A program made the position numbers and the translations under genes. A stretch of 5,834 bases of DNA from assembly GCA_030641945.1 (NCBI GenBank), contig DAOWLL010000127.1, positions 1 through 5,834 on the forward strand. Direction: 5' to 3'. This document shows positions 1 to 5,832 of this stretch, one piece after another. Positions within the stretch are counted from its first letter, which is position 1; each line of letters starts with the position of its first letter. The notes beneath the pieces are model-generated. The model was given only the letters and a program-made list of their open reading frames with translations, searched no databases and had not been told where the DNA came from. This DNA is from Gammaproteobacteria bacterium (GTDB taxonomy: Bacteria; Pseudomonadota; Gammaproteobacteria; SZUA-229).

Positions 1-241
1 ATATTTTACATAGCGTTGATATGTTATTGAGCCCGGTGTTTCTGAATTTCATGGGTAGACAGTTTGCGCAATAATCATGGCATAAACTGAGTTAAGGAAG
101 TCGACATGTGTCGAATAGATTTACATAATAAGAATATATTTGTACAAAAATGATCAGAATGTAAGCATGTGGGGAAAATCAGCGCGATTCGCGTAAGAAT
201 TTGTGTTGGTACAGTTTACACAATAGGCTTTGCCCGGCTAA
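1..241. other. Intergenic region without a convincing gene
   Basis: This AT-rich stretch lies beyond the 3' end of the TPR/beta-barrel gene and reaches the window edge. I see no long reading frame with family character. It contains a Shine-Dalgarno-like AAGGAAG (94-100) placed five bases before an ATG (106-108), but that frame closes after 15 codons at 151-153. The same ATG lies inside an interrupted palindrome, TCGACA-TG-TGTCGA (101-114), which could be an operator or a small hairpin. A weak TTGTGT/ACACAA inverted repeat lies near 203-225, too poor to call a terminator. The region may hold the start of a regulatory zone for a gene outside the window; nothing firmer can be said. Confidence 0.5.
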
Positions 242-1534
242 TTACTGGAAGTACCTCGAAAGATTTATTGCGAGCAGCAACCGGTCGTAATCATAAGCGT
301 CGATGTTTGATGTGTTTTCTGTGTAGGCAATTTCAGTGTTTAATGTCCATTTGCCAAGGAAGCCGTCCTTGATATCCCTGTTGTAGCCGATACTGGCTGT
401 AATCTCATCATCATTTCGAATCAGCGTGGTATTTGTATCATCGATAATGGTGTCCGGTGCCTTGTAATCAAATTTTCTGTAGTTTGCCTTTAGATAAATA
501 GTGCTCAATTCTGTAACCGAGGTGTAACCACTGAAGTAAAGCGTGAAACCATCAAAAGCGAACTGGTCGTCTTCAGCGCTGCGATTTCGAAGTCTGAATC
601 CGGCTTCAATGCCCGTATTAAGACTCTGCAGCAGGGTTGTATAGGCGGCGCCGGCCATCACCAGGTTGCCATCCTGGGGCTCATTGATTTTATCCGCGTA
701 ATTACGCGTGAGAAATGTAGATTCAATCAGGATACTGCGATAATTGCCGAGGTCGAAGCTGATATACGGGTTTACAGAAAACGCGGTTGCCAGTGAGCTG
801 TGGCCCAGGTTTACGTAATCGACCCTGAAGGGGATAGCGCCGAGCCAACGCCCCGCAGCAATGAACGCAGGGCCGGTATCGGCACTGATAATATTCAGGT
901 TGAAATCACTGGTTTCTGTATACAGGTTGCTGGATACAGAGGCCTGGCTCTGCCACTCAAAGCTTGTCCTGCCGCCGTCAACATTGAACGGCTTCTTGCG
1001 ACGGTAACGATGCGAAGCGCTCAGTACGATGTCTGTACCGACAGAAGAAATTTCTTCAGATGGTAAGAAGAATTCGCGGCCGTTGACAATAATGTTGCCC
1101 ACACCCGGAACAACATTGATATTGGAGTTGTAAATAAGGCCGGCTTTTAGGTATTGTGAAAAGTGATGACTGCCTTCGGGTTCTAACTCGTCACTGTAAA
1201 GCTGGCCGATGTAGGCAAGGATGGCGAGGCGTACTGACTCGGGTGTCTCCGGATCATCCAGTACTATCTGGAACTGTTCAATTGCTTTCTCATAGAGGCG
1301 GGCTTCATGATAAGCGACGGCCAGCTCAAGCCTTGCGCGGTTCAAATACGGGTTCGTTGCCAGCATGTTCTCGAAAATCTTGATCGCATCATAGACTTTG
1401 CCTGATTCGCGATTATCCAGGGCTTCATCAAATTGCTTCTGGACGAGGTCGGCGTCTTCAGCCATAGCGCTGCCAGCAACAATGAAGCACACAGCTGCTG
1501 CAGTAAATACCAGTCTTTTTATTTTGGTTACCAT
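242..1534 (-). CDS. Exported TPR protein with C-terminal outer-membrane beta-barrel (Slam/DUF560-like architecture)
   Basis: Predicted outer-membrane protein of 430 residues from the chosen ATG. The N-terminus has a basic n-region (KIKR), a hydrophobic core and a signal-peptidase I site after GSAMA (about residue 25). Residues about 31-114 are alpha-helical with two or so TPR-like helix pairs (for example NPYLNRARLELAVAYHEA and LYEKAIEQFQIVL), followed by a proline-containing segment TPESVRLAI. From about residue 122 to the end, alternating polar/aromatic strands (starting YLKAGLIYNSNIN) resemble a beta-barrel of perhaps 12-14 strands, ending in LSRYFQ, close to the terminal aromatic signal read by the Bam machinery. 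A periplasmic TPR followed by a barrel is the layout of Slam-type (surface lipoprotein assembly modifier) proteins; I infer similarity of architecture, not function. The frame stays open upstream to a GTG at 1612, with ATGs at 1585 and 1552. I chose 1534 because it gives a compact signal peptide and lies downstream of a good TATAAT at 1571-1576. No strong ribosome-binding site precedes any of these starts. It is divergent from the protease cluster. Confidence 0.82.
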   Translation of the reverse strand: MVTKIKRLVFTAAAVCFIVAGSAMAEDADLVQKQFDEALDNRESGKVYDAIKIFENMLATNPYLNRARLELAVAYHEARLYEKAIEQFQIVLDDPETPESVRLAILAYIGQLYSDELEPEGSHHFSQYLKAGLIYNSNINVVPGVGNIIVNGREFFLPSEEISSVGTDIVLSASHRYRRKKPFNVDGGRTSFEWQSQASVSSNLYTETSDFNLNIISADTGPAFIAAGRWLGAIPFRVDYVNLGHSSLATAFSVNPYISFDLGNYRSILIESTFLTRNYADKINEPQDGNLVMAGAAYTTLLQSLNTGIEAGFRLRNRSAEDDQFAFDGFTLYFSGYTSVTELSTIYLKANYRKFDYKAPDTIIDDTNTTLIRNDDEITASIGYNRDIKDGFLGKWTLNTEIAYTENTSNIDAYDYDRLLLAINLSRYFQ

Positions 1535-1570
1535 GTCTTTTTTTGGCTGCATCACATTTTCAAGTTGCGT

Positions 1571-1601
1571 ATTATAGCTATTCATGTGTACCAGGATGCA
1601 A
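1571..1601 (-). promoter_or_regulatory. Candidate sigma70-type promoter for the TPR/beta-barrel gene
   Basis: Read on the minus strand, a perfect TATAAT -10 hexamer lies at 1576-1571 and a TTGCAT -35-like hexamer at 1601-1596, with a long 19-base spacer. Transcription would begin near 1564, leaving a leader of about 30 bases before the ATG at 1534. On the plus strand the same bases include TATTAT (1570-1575), so the divergent protease gene may use an overlapping promoter. The ATAGCTAT palindrome (1574-1581) overlaps both. Identification rests on hexamers only. Confidence 0.3.
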
Positions 1602-2225
1602 TATATAGCCACGCTGTTGCTTATTACTATTAGTTTTAGCGCTGTTGCTGTTAATAATCCAGCTATTGCGCTATTTGGTTATATAGAATCACCACGCTCA
1701 AATCTCAATCTTTTCCCGCAATGGCTGTCAGTTCTGGAGCGGCATATGAAGGAAATGGCCACGGAAGGACTGTGTGATGCAAGAGTATTCAATCGCTGTC
1801 ATATGCGTGAGTGGTTGTCCTTTTTACAGAGCATCAGCGACCTGAGTGCTGATGAACAAATAAGAATGGTGAATGGCTACGCCAATAAGAAGGATTATAT
1901 ACTCGATATAGAAAATTACGGTCTGGACGATTACTGGGCTACGCCGAAACTGTTTCTACAGAATAATGGTGATTGTGAGGACTATGCAATCATCAAGATG
2001 ATATCGCTCAAGCGGCTCGGGTTTGACGTAAATAAAATGCGGGTTGTTGTGGTTCAGGACACAAATCAAAAAATCGCACATGCGGTAATGTCGATAGACA
2101 GGTACGACGATATACTGATCCTGGATAACCAGATTGAAGAGGTTATTTCACATAGAAATATTTTTCATTACGTCCCGGTCTACTCCGTTAATGAGAGAAG
2201 CTGGTGGATGCATCTGCCTGAATAA
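1584..2225 (+). CDS. Periplasmic transglutaminase-like cysteine protease, BTLCP/LapG family
   Basis: A 213-residue exported protein. Residues 1-22 form a signal peptide (hydrophobic IATLLLITISFSAVA, cleavage after AVA). The body carries the BTLCP signature: a VN-containing helix followed by Y..D..NYGLDDYWATP (about 97-121), then NNGDCEDYAIIK with the presumed nucleophile Cys131, then AHAVMSI with His166, and ILDNQ with Asp181, completing a Cys-His-Asp triad. Asp130 and Glu132 flank the cysteine, where LapG proteins bind calcium, so calcium dependence is plausible. The C-terminal HYVPVYSVNERSWW is also typical of the family. Length is close to LapG (roughly 200-250 residues). In the known Lap pathway this protease cuts the N-terminal region of a giant surface adhesin in the periplasm and releases the cell from a surface. 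No adhesin is visible here, so the substrate is unknown. The ATG at 1584 is preferred over 1596 because it adds an arginine to the signal n-region; neither has a well-spaced ribosome-binding site. It is probably first in an operon with the HD-GYP receptor 18 bp downstream. Confidence 0.92.
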   Translation: MCTRMQYIATLLLITISFSAVAVNNPAIALFGYIESPRSNLNLFPQWLSVLERHMKEMATEGLCDARVFNRCHMREWLSFLQSISDLSADEQIRMVNGYANKKDYILDIENYGLDDYWATPKLFLQNNGDCEDYAIIKMISLKRLGFDVNKMRVVVVQDTNQKIAHAVMSIDRYDDILILDNQIEEVISHRNIFHYVPVYSVNERSWWMHLPE

Positions 2226-2243
2226 TATGTGTGATAGATAATT

Positions 2244-4274
2244 ATGAATAAGTACAGACCTGTTTTTGCCGCCGGTGCATTGCTGGCCTCGTTCCTGGTC
2301 ATCAGTATCTGGTTGATCATGCAGTACGTGGAGAGTGAGCGTGAGCGTGACATGTTTAACTGGCAGGGCAGGCTGTCGATATTGGCTGAGTCACAGGAAC
2401 GTTCAATAGAAGACTGGCTTGATAGCCAGATAAGGAATCTGAAAGAGCTTGCAGAAAACCCCCTCACGCAGATTTATCTTTCGATGGAGGCCATATCTGA
2501 AGAACAACAGTCTGAGATTGAGCGTGGGCAGGCAGCGCATTTGCGAAACCTGCTGGCAGCAACAGCAAAACGCTCGGGACTTTTTGCAGCGGCGCAGAAA
2601 ATAATCTCGAACCAGGCTGAGTCCACTAACGATGGTATAGCTATCCTGAATGCGCACTCACAATTATTAATATCAACGCGTAACTTCCCAAAAATAAATG
2701 CACATATTATTGAAGCAGTTCAACTTGCAACACGTAACCAACACGCAAGTGTTTATGGTATTTACAGCAATGAAGGCAGGGAGCCCAGGCTGATAATTGC
2801 TGTACCAGTTAACCGGGTGCAGGCGGCGACTGAATCAAGAGATTTCCCCGGCTTCATCGTTGCGGTGATAAATCCAGATCTTTCTCTGTATAAACTGTTT
2901 TCACAACACTGGCTTACTACTTTGACGGATGAAGCTGTACTTGTAAGCGGTGATGACAGCAGTACCGTTTACCTGAGTCCATTAGCCGGAGGCTACCAGG
3001 TGTTCCATCGCGCAGCTGTTTCCAGCGAGCAGCTGGCATCTAATTTTGCCCGGCTAAAAACAGGTGATTTCGATGTTAGGAAAGATTATAGAGGCATCGA
3101 TGTGCTTGTTACGGGGCGGTCAATAGACAAAACCAACTGGGTGTTGGTGCAGAAAATAGATGTAAGTGAAGCATTGCGCGAATCAACTGCGTATCAGGAC
3201 TTCGTGCACACAGTGTTCCTGCTGGCGGTTTTTGTCATCACGATGAGTTTCGTGGCGATCTGGCGGCATTCGACCAGTGTGCGCCTGCAGAAAACGACAG
3301 AGCGTCTTGCAGCAAGGACAGCCTTGTTGAACGCTGTTGGAGATAATATTCGGGATCATATTTTCCTCCTCGGATCCGATCAAAATGTCATTTTTATAAA
3401 CAAGACATTGTCCGAATGTATTGGTGTTCATTACGAAGACATTGTTGGTAAATCACTGCACCACATTTTCAGTATAGAAACTACAGAGCATTTGCTTGAG
3501 TTGAAAAAATTCAGTGAGGAGGGAGAGGTCAGGAACAGAATTATGAAGCTGTCGATAGCGGATAATGAGCATGATTACCATGTGTCGCTGGTTCCATTAA
3601 GACAAGGTGATTTTAAGAATTCATTGCTATTCGTGTTGCATGACATCACAGAACTAAAACAGACTCAGGATCGGCATAATCGTTTACTGGAAGGCATCAT
3701 TGCAACACTTGTGTACGCGACCGATATGCATGATCCACATTGTGCACATCATTCCGAGAGAACCCGCGAGGTTGCTGTTGCGATTGCTCATGCGATGGGA
3801 TTGCCCGAAGAGAAGATTGGCGCATTAGCAATGGCGGCATTACTGGCCAATATTGGCAAGCTGTATCTGCCGCGCGAAATTCTCACGAAACATGCGCCTT
3901 TGACTGAAGAAGAAGAGCTTATGCTGCAACAGCATGTTATGCACACTGTTGATATTCTGAAAGGCCTGGAATTTGATGGCCCGGTTATCCAGATTATCGA
4001 ACAAAAAAATGAAAGGCCTGATGGAAAAGGTTATCCAGCAGGTTTAACGGCTGACAATATAATGCAGGAAGCGAGAATAATTTCTGTAGCAAATGCCTTT
4101 GTAGCAATGTCGAGTGCGCGCGCATACAGACCAGGCTTGCCTGTAAATGAAGTGATAGATGCATTGCTTAAACAGGCAGATGAGGCTTTTGACAGAAATG
4201 TCATCGCTGCTTTGTTTCATATTGCAGAAAACAGGTCGGACTGGAAGAACTGGCAGGCAGTTCAAATGTCATAG
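2244..4274 (+). CDS. Transmembrane receptor: periplasmic Cache-like sensor, PAS, and degenerate HD-GYP domain
   Basis: A 676-residue inner-membrane protein. Transmembrane segments lie at about 7-27 and 322-341. They bracket a periplasmic domain of about 290 residues whose long N-terminal helix and late elements (VYLSPL near 242-247, DYRGIDVLVTGRSI near 281-294) resemble double-Cache sensors. A short linker (342-360) leads to a PAS domain (about 361-473), then an HD-GYP domain (about 486-660). HD-GYP enzymes normally hydrolyse c-di-GMP with two or three bound metals. Here the fold markers remain: HSER with His503, Lys539 after the HD site, His564, ERPDGKGYP at 590-598 and RAYRP at 626-630. However, the HD dyad reads Ala535-Asn536 (LLANIGK), the usual HH before ER reads Lys588-Asn589, and the Asp of the vaD motif reads Asn617. 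Catalysis is therefore unlikely; a ligand-sensing or scaffold role is the better guess. The frame is open throughout and all flanking motifs are in register, so this is substitution, not frameshift. It sits between the LapG-like protease and the antiporter, suggesting it controls one of them. The ATG at 2244 starts just before the first membrane segment. Confidence 0.9.
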   Translation: MNKYRPVFAAGALLASFLVISIWLIMQYVESERERDMFNWQGRLSILAESQERSIEDWLDSQIRNLKELAENPLTQIYLSMEAISEEQQSEIERGQAAHLRNLLAATAKRSGLFAAAQKIISNQAESTNDGIAILNAHSQLLISTRNFPKINAHIIEAVQLATRNQHASVYGIYSNEGREPRLIIAVPVNRVQAATESRDFPGFIVAVINPDLSLYKLFSQHWLTTLTDEAVLVSGDDSSTVYLSPLAGGYQVFHRAAVSSEQLASNFARLKTGDFDVRKDYRGIDVLVTGRSIDKTNWVLVQKIDVSEALRESTAYQDFVHTVFLLAVFVITMSFVAIWRHSTSVRLQKTTERLAARTALLNAVGDNIRDHIFLLGSDQNVIFINKTLSECIGVHYEDIVGKSLHHIFSIETTEHLLELKKFSEEGEVRNRIMKLSIADNEHDYHVSLVPLRQGDFKNSLLFVLHDITELKQTQDRHNRLLEGIIATLVYATDMHDPHCAHHSERTREVAVAIAHAMGLPEEKIGALAMAALLANIGKLYLPREILTKHAPLTEEEELMLQQHVMHTVDILKGLEFDGPVIQIIEQKNERPDGKGYPAGLTADNIMQEARIISVANAFVAMSSARAYRPGLPVNEVIDALLKQADEAFDRNVIAALFHIAENRSDWKNWQAVQMS

Positions 4275-4279
4275 TAAAC

Positions 4280-5515
4280 ATGTCTATCGAGCATGTTACA
4301 GCGGCACTGGTTGTATTGCTCCTGTTGGCTTTTATAGCAGAGCCGATATCAAGGATTGTTCGTCTGCCATACAGCAGTGTACTGGTAATAACGGGCTATG
4401 TAGCTTCAGAGCTGGCTGTAATGTCAGGAATAGATACCGGCATTCGTGCCGAAAACTTTCACGACCTGATCTTTTATGTGTTTATTCCGCTACTGGTTTT
4501 CGAGTCGGCATATAAAATCAATAAAAAACTGCTTCTTGAAAATATCGTTCCCATTATTATCCTGGCTGTTATTGGGTTGTTTTTGACCGCATCACTTACC
4601 GCGCTTGGTCTGTATTACGGCATAGCACATCCTGTTGGATTTCCATTGATAGCTGCTTTGCTTGCCGGTGCCATACTTGCGGCAACAGACCCGGTTGCAG
4701 TGGTTGCACGTTTACGGAAAATTGGTGTGCCTGAACGCCTGAGTGTATTGCTGGAAGGTGAGAGCCTGTTCAATGATGCTACTGCAATTGTTTTATTCGG
4801 CCTGTTTATTTCAATGGCGCTTTCACTGGAAAGCGATGTAACAACATCCGGTGTCATCGTCGAATTTCTAAAAATTTCTGTTGGCGGCCTGGCGACAGGT
4901 CTGGTCACAGGATTGGCTGCCGGATTGGCCAGTAAAATCATCAACAATACGTTGATGGCCGGCGTGCTTACGCTGATAGTTGCTTATGGATCCTACCTGC
5001 TTGCCGAAGAACTGTTTGAAGTGTCAGGTGTTATGTCGACACTGGCGGCGGCCATTGTGATGTCGGTATTGCTGAAAAAAGAATCAAGTGAAAATGCTGT
5101 CGTTAAGATTGAATATTTGTGGGATGTTATTGGCCATATTGCAAATGCCATCGTATTTATCATCATGGGTGTGACCATAACACTGGCTATGTTCGAGGAG
5201 CGATGGTTGGCCATGTTGATAGCCATTGGGGCTGTACTTATTGCAAGAGCTATAAGCACCTATGGCAGTTTGTCCTTGCTTGGTCTGTTCCAGAAAAAGC
5301 CGGTTGATTTGCGTTGTCAGACAGTAATGGTTTGGGGTGGATTAAGAGGTGCGGTTGCACTTGCGCTGGCATTATCGATACCAGTGACCCTGGATTACTG
5401 GTGGACTATACAGTCTATTGCGTTTGGTGTTGTTCTATTTAGCCTGTTTATACAGGCGCCAACAATACGCTTGCTGGTCGATAAACTGGGCATTCATGGT
5501 TATTCAAAAAAATAA
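4280..5515 (+). CDS. Cation:proton antiporter, CPA1/NhaP type
   Basis: A 411-residue polytopic membrane protein with about 12-13 hydrophobic segments, the size of a CPA1 transport core. Family signatures are clear: AATDPVAVVARLRKIGVP (134-151) in the unwound helix region, LLEGESLFNDATAIVLF (157-173) with the transport-site Asn165-Asp166 pair, IARAIS (321-326) and VWGGLRGAVALALALS (351-366) with Arg356. An ND rather than DD pair in this position is typical of electroneutral CPA1 exchangers, so a Na+ or K+ for one H+ exchange is the likely reaction; ion choice cannot be read from sequence. There is no C-terminal TrkA-C/RCK or cyclic-nucleotide domain: the protein ends about 10 residues after the last helix, so any control must come through partners or transcription. 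The ATG lies five bases after the stop of the HD-GYP gene without a clear ribosome-binding site, which suggests translational coupling in one operon. The downstream DNA is repeat-rich and non-coding. Confidence 0.93.
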   Translation: MSIEHVTAALVVLLLLAFIAEPISRIVRLPYSSVLVITGYVASELAVMSGIDTGIRAENFHDLIFYVFIPLLVFESAYKINKKLLLENIVPIIILAVIGLFLTASLTALGLYYGIAHPVGFPLIAALLAGAILAATDPVAVVARLRKIGVPERLSVLLEGESLFNDATAIVLFGLFISMALSLESDVTTSGVIVEFLKISVGGLATGLVTGLAAGLASKIINNTLMAGVLTLIVAYGSYLLAEELFEVSGVMSTLAAAIVMSVLLKKESSENAVVKIEYLWDVIGHIANAIVFIIMGVTITLAMFEERWLAMLIAIGAVLIARAISTYGSLSLLGLFQKKPVDLRCQTVMVWGGLRGAVALALALSIPVTLDYWWTIQSIAFGVVLFSLFIQAPTIRLLVDKLGIHGYSKK

Positions 5516-5520
5516 TTATC

Positions 5521-5547
5521 CGCAAATGAACGCAAATACACGCAAAT
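5521..5547 (+). repeat. Tandem array of three CGCAAAT units, 10-bp period
   Basis: CGCAAAT occurs at 5521-5527, 5531-5537 and 5541-5547, separated by GAA and ACA, so the units recur exactly every 10 bases, about one helical turn. The array begins six bases after the antiporter stop codon. It does not code. From general experience, similar phased GCAAA(T/G) arrays are scattered between genes in several bacterial genomes; their function is not known to me. Confidence 0.75.
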
Positions 5548-5565
5548 AAAAACTTAAGCCCACCC

Positions 5566-5588
5566 TTTGCGGCCTCTGCGCCTTTGCG
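5566..5588 (-). repeat. Phased array of TTTGCG/CTCTGCG units, inverted relative to its neighbours
   Basis: TTTGCG, TCTGCG and TTTGCG start at 5566, 5575 and 5583, a spacing of 9 then 8 bases. Read on the minus strand the units are CGCAAA and CGCAGA, close to those of the array at 5521-5547 and the array at 5748-5774. The array thus belongs to the same repeat class but lies in the opposite orientation. Confidence 0.65.
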
Positions 5589-5648
5589 AGAATAAAAATC
5601 TGTAGTAGTTTTGACGACCGAGCCTGGCCATTACGATGAAGAACAACA

Positions 5649-5685
5649 GTTTGAGTGAAAATGACTCAGTCTGTCAGACTCAAAC
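5649..5685. repeat. Imperfect nested inverted repeat
   Basis: GTTTGAGT (5649-5656) and ACTCAAAC (5678-5685) are perfect 8-bp inverted arms around a 21-base loop. Inside it, AGTCT-GTC-AGACT (5668-5680) forms a competing 5-bp hairpin that shares bases with the right arm. No T-run follows, so it is not a typical terminator. It could be a protein-binding site or a fragment of a mobile repeat. Confidence 0.4.
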
Positions 5686-5747
5686 CTGACTATTAGATTT
5701 AAGGGGCTTCACTAAATCCAGTGGGTTAAACAGATAAAAAGCTTAAC

Positions 5748-5774
5748 CACAGAGGGCGCAGAGAACACAGAGGC
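5748..5774 (+). repeat. Tandem array of three CACAGAG-type units, 9-bp period
   Basis: The units CACAGAGGG, CGCAGAGAA and CACAGAGGC follow each other without gaps, an exact 9-base period. The middle unit shares CGCAGAG with the reverse complement of the array at 5566-5588. The array ends four bases before the REP doublet, so the two repeats may have been inserted at, or may have targeted, the same non-coding site. Confidence 0.7.
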
Positions 5775-5778
5775 TGTG

Positions 5779-5832
5779 GTAGGAGCGGCTTTAGCCGCGA
5801 ACAGCCTTAATCGCGGCTAAAGCCGCTCCTAC
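5779..5832. repeat. REP doublet (REPIN-like): perfect 22-bp inverted repeat with 10-base loop
   Basis: The left arm (5779-5800) begins GTAGGAGCGGC and the right arm (5811-5832) is its exact reverse complement, with a 10-base loop at 5801-5810. Each arm is itself a small hairpin, GCGGCT-TT-AGCCGC, headed by GTAG. A GTAG or GGAG tetranucleotide beside a short GC-rich hairpin is the hallmark of REP elements moved by RAYT (Y1 tyrosine) transposases in gammaproteobacteria; two in opposite orientation form a REPIN. No transposase gene is in the window, so this would be a non-autonomous copy. The perfect arms suggest recent mobilisation or active maintenance. It may also act as an mRNA-stabilising hairpin. 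Confidence 0.85.

Noticed and set aside
199..228. TTGTGT/ACACAA inverted repeat as terminator of the minus-strand gene
   Set aside because: The stem is only 6 bp, AT-rich, with an 11-base loop and no T-run after it on the minus strand.
1535..1612. Upstream extension of the TPR/beta-barrel gene to GTG 1612, ATG 1585 or ATG 1552
   Set aside because: The longer forms place extra residues before a normal signal peptide. The 1585 and 1612 starts lie upstream of the best -10 hexamer and overlap the divergent protease gene. The start at 1552 remains possible.
3846..4010. Sequencing error as the cause of the missing HD and HH residues
   Set aside because: The substitutions are separated, need several base changes each, and the frame and neighbouring motifs are intact on both sides.
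4159..4515. Plus-strand frame of 118 codons across the receptor/antiporter junction
   Set aside because: It overlaps two well-supported genes in another frame; its Cys/Arg-rich sequence matches no family I recognise.
4615..4947. Minus-strand open frame of 110 codons inside the antiporter gene
   Set aside because: It lies wholly antisense to a strongly conserved transporter core, and its composition is what antisense of hydrophobic codons gives.
5521..5774. CRISPR array
   Set aside because: Repeat units are only 7-9 bases with at most 3-base gaps and change orientation; there are no spacers of CRISPR length and no cas genes.
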